Shown here one piece after another: positions 1-4,497 of a stretch of DNA of 7,143 nucleotides (position 1 is the stretch's first letter; every line of letters starts with the position of its first letter). The translations under genes were made by a program, and so were the position numbers. The notes below the pieces were generated by a model, which saw nothing but the letters and a program-made list of their open reading frames with translations, was not told where the DNA came from and ran no database searches. Source of the stretch: Kiritimatiellia bacterium. GTDB taxonomy: Bacteria > Verrucomicrobiota > Kiritimatiellia > CAIQIC01 > Lenti-01. The stretch covers positions 1 through 7,143 of the forward strand of contig JAHDSS010000568.1 in NCBI GenBank assembly GCA_018432565.1, read 5' to 3'.

Positions 1-549
1 GGCGTGATCCTGGAGGATTACGGCAAGGGCGCAATCAGCCAGCCGGTGGCCGACCTGGTGCTGCAGGTGGCCGCGCGGCGGCGGATTCCGGTCGGCCTGG
101 ACCCGACGGAGCGCAATTCGCTGTCGCTGTCCGGGGTCACCGTGGCGACGCCCAACCGCCGGGAGGCGTTTGCGCTGGCGGGGATGACCGATCCGGGGCC
201 GAAGGAAAATCCGCTGGCCGACAAGCCGCTGCGGCACGTCGGCGAGCGCCTGATGGAGACGTGGGCGCTGGAGCACCTGGCGATCACGCTGGGCCCCCAC
301 GGCATGTATTTGATGTCCCGCGGCCGCGCGCCGCGCCATGCGCCCACCCGCGCCCGCGAGGTGTTCGATGTCAGCGGCGCGGGCGACACCGTCATTGCCA
401 CCTGCACCACCGCGCTGGCCGCCGGCGCCACGTTCATGGAGTCCGCGGAGCTGGCCAACATCGCGGCCGGGGTCGTGGTCGGCAAGGTCGGCACGGCGTC
501 GTGCACGCCGGACGAACTGATGGCGCACATGCGCGCCGCCCGGAAATGA
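1..549 (+). CDS. rfaE1: PfkB-family sugar kinase, RfaE1-like (D-glycero-beta-D-manno-heptose-7-phosphate kinase), 5'-truncated
   Basis: The reading frame is open from base 1, so the N-terminal half lies outside the window; the GTG at 4 is an internal Val codon. The visible 182 residues are the C-terminal half of a ribokinase/PfkB fold. They open with VILEDYGKG, very like the VILSDYGKG segment of RfaE/HldE kinases. A TPNRREAFAL segment follows, then the PfkB signature DVSGAGDT at 367-390, whose second Asp (codon 385-387) is the expected catalytic base forming the anion hole. RfaE1 phosphorylates heptose 7-phosphate at C1 in the cytoplasm for ADP-heptose and LPS core synthesis. No nucleotidyltransferase domain follows, so this is the kinase-only form, not fused HldE. 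The ATGA overlap with kdsB supports an LPS-core role. Another PfkB sugar kinase cannot be fully excluded because the sugar-binding half is missing. Confidence 0.82.
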   Translation, partial: GVILEDYGKGAISQPVADLVLQVAARRRIPVGLDPTERNSLSLSGVTVATPNRREAFALAGMTDPGPKENPLADKPLRHVGERLMETWALEHLAITLGPHGMYLMSRGRAPRHAPTRAREVFDVSGAGDTVIATCTTALAAGATFMESAELANIAAGVVVGKVGTASCTPDELMAHMRAARK

Positions 550-1304
550 GCGCGCGCGTCATCGGCGTGATTCCCGCCCGCTGGGGGTCCACGCGTTTTC
601 CCGGCAAGAGCCTGGCGGTGATCGCCGGCAAGACCCTGCTGGCGCGGGTGATCGAGCGCGTCCGCCAGGCCCGGCGGCTGGAGGAGATTCTGGTGGCGAC
701 CGACGACGAGCGGATCGCGGCGGCGGCCCGCGGCTGCGGCGCGGCCGCGGTCCTGACCCGCCCGGACCATCCGTCCGGCACCGACCGCATCGCCGAGGCC
801 GTCGAAGGCCGCGACGCCGGCGTGGTGGTCAACATTCAGGGCGACGAGCCGTTGATCGATCCCGCGCTGATAGACCGCGTGGCCGAACGGCTGGCGGACG
901 ATCCGCGCTGGGACATGGCGACGGCCGCTTCGCCGATCGCTTCCGCGGAAGAGCTGCACCAGCCGGATGTCGTCAAGGTGGTGCGCGCCGATGACGGTGC
1001 GGCGCTGTATTTTTCGCGCGCGCCGATTCCGTTCGTGCGCGGGGCGGGGGACGGGTTTGCGCCCGAGCCCGGACAGCATTGGCGGCACATCGGGCTTTAC
1101 GGCTACCGGCGCGCGTTTTTGGAACGCCTGGTGAAGACGCCCCCGTGCGCGCTGGAACACCTCGAAAAGCTCGAGCAGCTCCGGGCGCTGGCGCTTGGCG
1201 CGCGCATCCTGGTGCTGGACGGAGAGGCGGCGGGAATCGGCGTGGATTCGCCGGCGGATGTGCCCCGCGCCGAAGCCCTGCTGCGCGACGCCGGATTGCT
1301 CTAG
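546..1304 (+). CDS. kdsB: 3-deoxy-manno-octulosonate cytidylyltransferase (CMP-Kdo synthetase)
   Basis: A complete protein of 252 residues, the usual KdsB length. It activates Kdo with CTP to CMP-Kdo and pyrophosphate in the cytoplasm, before Kdo transfer to lipid A. The family motifs appear in order: the nucleotide-binding IPARWGSTRFPGK (9-21), ATDDERI (51-57), HPSGTDRIAEA (75-85), the metal- and substrate-binding NIQGDEPLI (96-104), YFSRAPIPF (155-163), HIGLYGYRRAFL (181-192), LEKLEQLRAL (206-215) and GVDSPADV (232-238). The ATG at 546 is chosen because it starts exactly at the conserved N-terminus and overlaps the kinase stop as ATGA. The ribosome site is weak (GGAA just before the ATG), so translational coupling to the kinase is likely. 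Nothing looks broken. Family assignment is close to certain; operon membership is inferred from the overlap. Confidence 0.96.
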   Translation: MSARVIGVIPARWGSTRFPGKSLAVIAGKTLLARVIERVRQARRLEEILVATDDERIAAAARGCGAAAVLTRPDHPSGTDRIAEAVEGRDAGVVVNIQGDEPLIDPALIDRVAERLADDPRWDMATAASPIASAEELHQPDVVKVVRADDGAALYFSRAPIPFVRGAGDGFAPEPGQHWRHIGLYGYRRAFLERLVKTPPCALEHLEKLEQLRALALGARILVLDGEAAGIGVDSPADVPRAEALLRDAGLL

Positions 1305-1348
1305 ACGTCCGGGCGCCGGTCGGGCCGCAGCCAGACGCGATCCACCCC

Positions 1349-1368
1349 GGCCCCGCCGGGCCTCTTTT
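1349..1368 (+). terminator. possible Rho-independent terminator after kdsB
   Basis: The inverted repeat GGCCC (1349-1353) / GGGCC (1358-1362) closes a 4-base loop and is followed by TCTTTT. It lies 45 bases after the kdsB stop, where the LPS-core transcript should end before the convergent gene. An alternative register pairs CCCGG (1346-1350) with CCGGG (1356-1360). The stem is only 5 bp and the T-run is short, so this is moderate evidence only. Confidence 0.45.
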
Positions 1369-1377
1369 GGGGATTTA

Positions 1378-1417
1378 TATAGATATTGCAATAACTATAG
1401 TTATTGCAATAACTATA
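1378..1417. repeat. AT-rich overlapping double palindrome, 18-bp period
   Basis: A 22-base unit (1378-1399, one mismatch in its symmetry) is repeated at 1396-1417 with one base changed, sharing TATA at the join, giving an 18-bp period. The core of each copy is TATTGCAATAACTATA (1384-1399 and 1402-1417, identical). The second copy is a perfect 22-bp palindrome. The join makes a further perfect 28-bp palindrome at 1384-1411, whose half is TATTGCAATAACTA. Composition is about 80% AT in an otherwise GC-rich window. It could be a dispersed palindromic repeat, a dimeric-protein operator pair or a hairpin-forming element. No gene depends on it obviously, since both flanking genes converge on it. Confidence 0.85.
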
Positions 1418-1479
1418 CTGACGCGTCCGGCACGGCCGGCGCATCTGTGAGCGGGATCGGGCAGCCGGAACAGCCCGTC

Positions 1480-1512
1480 TCACGCCAAGGGCGCAAAGGC
1501 CGCCAAGACGCC
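1480..1512. repeat. intergenic repeat-like stretch of the 'CGCCAAGG/CGCAAAGG' type
   Basis: Short near-copies CGCCAAGG (1483-1490), CGCAAAGG (1492-1499) and CGCCAAGA (1501-1508) follow each other at a 9-base step. From memory, strings of this kind recur between genes in many bacterial genomes. Within the window it is a three-copy degenerate tandem repeat. No coding or structural role is evident. Confidence 0.5.
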
Positions 1513-1514
1513 TC

Positions 1515-1648
1515 TGCGATTCGGTGCAGAATCGGGGGCAATTTGAGCGTAGGCGCGCAGCGCCGAAGTCGAAAGTTCCGGGCAGAGTCCCGATGGCCGG
1601 CCTGCGGGACCCGGCCGAGATCCCTCGACTCCGCTCGGGATGACAGTC
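1515..1648 (-). repeat. putative dispersed intergenic repeat (type yielding spurious 'HPERSRGIS' peptides)
   Basis: Read on the - strand the stretch starts with TCATCCCGAGCGGAGTCGAG (1643 downward), which I recognise from memory as a sequence found between genes in many unrelated bacteria. Its conceptual translation, CHPERSRGISAG, turns up as spurious small proteins. Inside it a 6-bp inverted repeat, GGCCGG (1595-1600) / CCGGCC (1611-1616), could form a hairpin. The outer limits are approximate because only one copy is visible. Its function is unknown. Confidence 0.55.
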
Positions 1649-1746
1649 ACACCGCCTACTGTCTTCGTGGTTCGCGGCTCCTGTCGTGAGCGGTTGCAAG
1701 AATCCGTGCGGGACGGGTCTTCGGGAAACGCGTTGGTCCGGCGGGG

Positions 1747-2184
1747 TCAGGAGTCCCGGCGGGACGGTTGGGGGGCGGGACGGCGCGGAGCGGAAGGCCG
1801 CGCGGGGCGGGGACGGAAGGGGGCGCGGAACGCGTCGTCGAAATCGTAGAGGTTGTCGAAGTCTTCGATTTTGTCGTCGTCGGTTTTGCCGAGCAGCCCG
1901 GCGGCCAGGAGGACGAAGACGATTTCGCCGAAATCGCGGGTGGTGCGGATGCCCCACCGTTCGAGAACGGTTTTCGCCAGAGGGCCGAAGGAAGCCAGCG
2001 CGTGGCGGCGCAGGCCGTCGGCCAGTTCGGCACCGGAGATCTGACGGACCTGTTTTTCGCGCGTCTGGACTTCCTGCAGGGTGAGCAGGAGGCCTTCGTT
2101 GAGGAAGAGGTAGGCGTCGGGGGCGTAGCGGGAATCGGCGGCGCAGAGGCGCGCGACGGCTTGTTCGAGAGGGGGCAGGTCCAT
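1747..2184 (-). CDS. Minf_1886 family protein (conserved, function unknown)
   Basis: A 145-residue protein recognised as Minf_1886 family, a small uncharacterised family known mainly from Verrucomicrobia, Planctomycetes and relatives. Visible family features are DSRYAPDAYLFLNEGL (17-32), ISGAELADGLRRHAL (49-63), FGPLAKTVLERWGI (66-79), DFGEIVFVLLAAGLLGKT (84-101) and YDFDDAF (113-119). The fold looks mainly helical and soluble, with no signal peptide or membrane segment. After the conserved core a Pro/Arg-rich tail runs from about 124 to 145 and is probably disordered. The ATG at 2184 is chosen because it begins right at the family N-terminus, 4 bases after the HIT gene stop. No Shine-Dalgarno is visible, so coupled translation is likely. 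No reaction can be assigned. Confidence 0.88.
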   Translation of the reverse strand: MDLPPLEQAVARLCAADSRYAPDAYLFLNEGLLLTLQEVQTREKQVRQISGAELADGLRRHALASFGPLAKTVLERWGIRTTRDFGEIVFVLLAAGLLGKTDDDKIEDFDNLYDFDDAFRAPFRPRPARPSAPRRPAPQPSRRDS

Positions 2185-2188
2185 GGGC

Positions 2189-2608
2189 TCAGCGGGGCAG
2201 GGCGGCGCGGATGCGTTCGGCCAGGGCGGCGGCTTCGGAGAGGTCGGCGTAGGGGCGGGGCGTCCAGTTCCAGTGATGGCCGTCGTTGGCGAAGCGCGGC
2301 ACGACATGGAAATGCAGGTGGGGGACGACCTGGCCGGCGGCGGCGCCGTTGGCCTGGTGGACGTTGACACCGTCGGCGCCGAGCCCTTCGACCTGGGCGC
2401 GGGCGATGCGGCGGACGACGGCGACCACCTTGGCCAGCACGTCATCGGGGGTGTCGGCGAGGGGGTTGTGGTGGGCCTTGGGAATGACGAGGGCATGGCC
2501 GGGCACGAGGGGGCCGATATCCATGAAGGCGAGAACATCGTCATCCTCGTAGATTCGGGTGGAGGGGATGTCGCCGGCGACGATTTTGCAGAAGAGGCAG
2601 TCGGTCAT
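2189..2608 (-). CDS. HIT family nucleotide hydrolase/transferase (Hint/HinT-like)
   Basis: A protein of 139 residues, the normal size for a single-domain histidine-triad protein. The triad HLHFHV is at 97-102, with the middle His99 expected to be the nucleophile attacking the alpha-phosphate of nucleoside phosphoramidates or AMP conjugates. The N-terminus CLFCKI (4-9) has the CxxC found in zinc-binding bacterial HIT proteins; His46 and His97 may complete the site. LVIPKAHHN (40-48) and VNVHQANGAAAGQVVPH (81-97) also fit the family. The ATG at 2608 overlaps the stop of the 63-residue gene as ATGA. A GGAG sits 11 bases upstream, rather far, so coupling is likely. The protein should be cytoplasmic. 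The exact substrate cannot be told from sequence; many such genes are annotated only as HIT family. Confidence 0.94.
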   Translation of the reverse strand: MTDCLFCKIVAGDIPSTRIYEDDDVLAFMDIGPLVPGHALVIPKAHHNPLADTPDDVLAKVVAVVRRIARAQVEGLGADGVNVHQANGAAAGQVVPHLHFHVVPRFANDGHHWNWTPRPYADLSEAAALAERIRAALPR

Positions 2609-2796
2609 GGCGCGGGTTGCTCCATCGGGGGGGTGTAGGGTGCGGGGCGGATGTTCCGCCGGTGGACTTCGCGGGCGGCCAGGCCGATGCAGAAGAGCAC
2701 CAGGACGCCCAGCAGCAGGCGGCGTTCGGCCAGGGTCAGGTCGAAGCACGCCTTGAGGGGCTGCCCGAGGGCGGCGGCAATGGTCGTCCACTTCAT
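2605..2796 (-). CDS. small single-pass membrane protein, 63 aa, unknown function
   Basis: I do not recognise a named family. The 63 residues comprise an N-terminal amphipathic-looking stretch (1-20), the segment LTLAERR (20-26), a hydrophobic helix LLLGVLVLFCIGLAA (27-41) flanked by Arg on both sides, then REVHRRN and a Pro-rich tail (50-63). One transmembrane helix is likely. The LT.AERR-helix pattern resembles the membrane anchor at the start of ComEA-like helix-hairpin-helix proteins, but no HhH domain follows. It is judged real because its stop overlaps the HIT start as ATGA, it leads a tight unit, and a -10-like box lies just before its ATG. No Shine-Dalgarno is seen. A role in tethering partners at the membrane is only a guess. 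Confidence 0.62.
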   Translation of the reverse strand: MKWTTIAAALGQPLKACFDLTLAERRLLLGVLVLFCIGLAAREVHRRNIRPAPYTPPMEQPAP

Positions 2797-2802
2797 GGGG
2801 CC

Positions 2803-2837
2803 AGTATAGCGCGGGGGCGGCGGTTGGCCACTGTCAA
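2803..2837 (-). promoter_or_regulatory. candidate promoter for the - strand three-gene unit, possibly leaderless
   Basis: Read on the - strand, TATACT (2808-2803) is a 5/6 match to the -10 consensus and ends six bases before the ATG at 2796, so transcription would begin at or next to the A of the start codon. A perfect TTGACA lies at 2837-2832, but the spacer is 23 bases, well over the usual 17. The -10 call is therefore better supported than the pair. Confidence 0.42.
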
Positions 2838-2842
2838 TTTCG

Positions 2843-2864
2843 GTCGCGGAGGCGTCGCGGAGGC
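2843..2864 (+). repeat. 11-bp tandem direct repeat upstream of mcsA
   Basis: GTCGCGGAGGC occurs at 2843-2853 and again at 2854-2864, with a partial third start (GTC) at 2865. It sits about 55 bases before the mcsA ATG, between the two divergent promoters. It could be a repressor site with one helical turn of spacing, or a simple slippage duplication. It does not match the CtsR heptad operator. Confidence 0.5.
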
Positions 2865-2899
2865 GTCCGGTTTTGGCTCTGGAAAGCGCCGCGGCGGCA

Positions 2900-2908
2900 T
2901 GGTAGAGT
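2900..2908 (+). promoter_or_regulatory. candidate extended -10 box for the mcsA operon
   Basis: TGG-TAGAGT has the TGn extension and four of six -10 consensus bases (T, A, A, T in place). It ends nine bases before the mcsA ATG at 2918, so the leader would be only 2-3 bases. No good -35 is present: TGGAAA at 2880-2885 has the right 17-base spacing but a poor match. Evidence is modest. Confidence 0.35.
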
Positions 2909-2917
2909 CTGGGGCCA

Positions 2918-3436
2918 ATGCTGTGCGAAAGCTGTCATCAGAAACCCGCGACGGTCCACCTGACCCAGATCGTGGACGGCAAGGTGGAGAAACACCACCT
3001 GTGCGAGGAGTGCGCCCGGAAGCAGGGGTTGGATGTCCATGCCGAGCCGATGGACCTGGGCAACATGCTGGAAACGCTGAAGGGGCAGCTGGCGCAGCTG
3101 AAGGCGGCGTCGGGCGCGGCCCCGGAGGCGGGCGGCGCGGCCTGTCCGTCCTGCGGCACGACGCGGGCGGAGATTCTGAAGAGCGGGCGCATGGGCTGCG
3201 ACCGCTGCTACGAGACGTTTGCGGCGGAGATGCTGCCGGTGGTGCTGTCGCTGCAGCACGCGGACCAGCACATGGGCAAGGTGCCGCGGCACGCCTCCGA
3301 GCGCCTGAAGACATCGGTGGAGCAGACCCGTCTCCGGCGGGAGCTGGACCAGGCCGTCGCCGCCGAAAACTACGAGGAAGCGGCGCGGCTGCGCGACCGG
3401 ATCAAGGCGCTGCCGGCCGGGGAGGGGACGGCATGA
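2918..3436 (+). CDS. mcsA: McsA, zinc-finger UVR-motif activator of McsB
   Basis: A 172-residue McsA-type protein. McsA binds and activates the McsB protein-arginine kinase in the cytoplasm. Two Cys4 zinc sites are intact: C3/C6 with C29/C32, and C76/C79 with C94/C97. A coiled, Met/Leu-rich linker separates them, and a C-terminal UVR motif spans about 137-165 (ENYEEAARLRDRI at its centre). The start is fixed: an in-frame TAG lies at 2903, and this ATG opens on the conserved MLCESCHQKPA. There is no clear Shine-Dalgarno and the candidate promoter is very close, so a leaderless message is possible. It overlaps mcsB by ATGA. Without that neighbour it could be called only a UvrB/UvrC-motif protein; with it, McsA is well supported. 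Confidence 0.93.
   Translation: MLCESCHQKPATVHLTQIVDGKVEKHHLCEECARKQGLDVHAEPMDLGNMLETLKGQLAQLKAASGAAPEAGGAACPSCGTTRAEILKSGRMGCDRCYETFAAEMLPVVLSLQHADQHMGKVPRHASERLKTSVEQTRLRRELDQAVAAENYEEAARLRDRIKALPAGEGTA
3421..3425 (+). promoter_or_regulatory. strong Shine-Dalgarno for mcsB inside the mcsA 3' end
   Basis: GGAGG at 3421-3425, followed by GG, lies seven bases before the mcsB ATG at 3433. It supports that start over any other and contrasts with the lack of such a site before mcsA. Confidence 0.7.
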
Positions 3437-4497
3437 CGCTGGCGGCGGCATCCGACTCGCCCCTGTCCGAGGAGGCGTACCGCGAAGCATTCGGCGTCGT
3501 GCTGAGCAGCCGGGTGCGGCTGGCGCGCAACCTGCGCGGCCTGCCGTTTCCGGACCGCGCGCCGCCGGCGGTGCGCGCGGACGTGCTGCGGCAGGTGCGG
3601 GAGGCGGCCGCGGCCGAACTGCCGGTGCAGGAGATTCTGGCCGGAACGACACCGCTGTTCCGGCAGCGTCTGTTCGAGGAGCATCTGATCAGCCGCGCCC
3701 TGCTGGAGGAGCGCCCGGAGTCGGCCGTATGCCTGGACGAGAGCCGGCGGCGCGCGGTGATGATCAACGAAGAGGATCACGTGCGCCTCCAGGCGATCCG
3801 GGCCGGACTGGCGTTGCAGGAGGCCTGGGCGGACGCCAACGCGCTCGATGACGTGCTCGAACAGCGGCTGGAGTACGCATTTTCATCCACGCTGGGCTAC
3901 CTGACGAGCTGTCCGACCAACGTGGGAACGGGCATGCGGGCGAGCGCGCTGATGCATTTGCCGGGCCTGGTGCTGATGAACGAGATCGAGCCGATCATCC
4001 GGGGGCTGAACAAGATCGGGCTGACGGTGCGGGGGCGCTGGGGGGAGGGAACGGCGGCGCTGGGCCACATGTTCCAGGTATCGAACCAGATCACCCTGGG
4101 CCTGCCGGAAGGCCGCATGGTGGAGGATCTGGAGCAGATCGTGAAGGAACTGGCCGTGCATGAAGGCCACGCGCGCGAACGGTTCCGGCGGGAGCGGCGG
4201 CGGGCGGCGGCGGATCTGGCGGCGCGCGCGGAAGGGCTGCTGACGTCGGCGCGTCTGATGACGACGCAGGAGGCGCTGGAACGCCTGTCGGAGCTGCGGC
4301 TGGGCATCGCCCTGGGCTTGACAAAGCGGATCGGGATGCGGACGGTGGACCGGTTGCTGCTGGACGTGCAGCCGGCGCACCTCCAGAGCCTGGCCGAACG
4401 GGCCATGGACAGCGAAGAACGTGACGAGGCCCGCGCCGACCGGCTGCGGGCGGAACTGGGACGGCGGACGTCCCGCAGAACGAAGAGGAACGCATGA
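3433..4497 (+). CDS. mcsB: McsB, protein arginine kinase
   Basis: A 354-residue phosphagen-kinase-fold enzyme that transfers the ATP gamma-phosphate to arginine side chains of proteins, marking them for ClpC. The family motifs are intact: nucleotide-binding SSRVRLARN (25-33), NEEDHVR (112-118) with its catalytic Glu pair, LTSCPTNVGTGMRAS with the catalytic Cys at 160, and GEGTAALGHMFQVSNQITLG (204-223). The C-terminal helical domain ends in QPAHLQ and an EERDEARADRLR helix; R330-D331 appears to match the pair described as the allosteric phosphoarginine pocket of Gram-positive McsB (alignment by eye). Residues 343-354 form an Arg/Lys-rich tail. The start at 3433 overlaps mcsA and has a strong ribosome site; the stop overlaps clpC. 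The lack of the creatine/arginine kinase N-domain is normal for McsB. Confidence 0.96.
   Translation: MTLAAASDSPLSEEAYREAFGVVLSSRVRLARNLRGLPFPDRAPPAVRADVLRQVREAAAAELPVQEILAGTTPLFRQRLFEEHLISRALLEERPESAVCLDESRRRAVMINEEDHVRLQAIRAGLALQEAWADANALDDVLEQRLEYAFSSTLGYLTSCPTNVGTGMRASALMHLPGLVLMNEIEPIIRGLNKIGLTVRGRWGEGTAALGHMFQVSNQITLGLPEGRMVEDLEQIVKELAVHEGHARERFRRERRRAAADLAARAEGLLTSARLMTTQEALERLSELRLGIALGLTKRIGMRTVDRLLLDVQPAHLQSLAERAMDSEERDEARADRLRAELGRRTSRRTKRNA

Larger units (their letters stand above)
1305..1746. other. convergent intergenic region, 442 bp, repeat mosaic, no gene
   Basis: This lies between the kdsB stop and the stop of the oppositely oriented Minf_1886-family gene. It contains the possible terminator, the AT-rich double palindrome and the two repeat-like stretches listed separately. 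Bases 1419-1479 and 1649-1746 show no gene, tRNA or clear terminator. Short open frames cross it on both strands but none has a plausible ribosome site plus recognisable protein. No convincing terminator for the - strand unit was found. Confidence 0.75.

Noticed and set aside
18..1391. A 457-codon open frame antisense to the kinase and kdsB.
   Set aside because: Composition is Arg/Ala/Gly-rich nonsense and the + strand genes beneath it are unmistakable.
1378..1417. The 18-bp-period repeat as a CRISPR array.
   Set aside because: Only two units, no spacers between them, units overlap, and no cas gene is nearby.
1649..1746. A terminator for the - strand unit just after the Minf_1886 stop.
   Set aside because: No stem followed by a T-run on the - strand could be found there.
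1301..1957. A - strand open frame containing the HPERSRGIS-type peptide.
   Set aside because: It runs through intergenic repeat DNA and out of frame into the Minf_1886 gene; such peptides are typical spurious translations of the repeat.
1768..2638. Two + strand open frames (1768-2367 and 2183-2638), rich in Gly, Ala, Val and Asp.
   Set aside because: They mirror the Minf_1886 and HIT genes on the opposite strand, which carry clear family motifs.
2803..2837. TTGACA and TATACT as a standard -35/-10 pair.
   Set aside because: The spacer is 23 bases, too long for a normal housekeeping promoter; only the -10 box is kept as reasonable.
2797..2917. A CtsR operator upstream of mcsA.
   Set aside because: No tandem GGTCAAA-type heptads on either strand; the 11-bp GC-rich repeat is unrelated in sequence.
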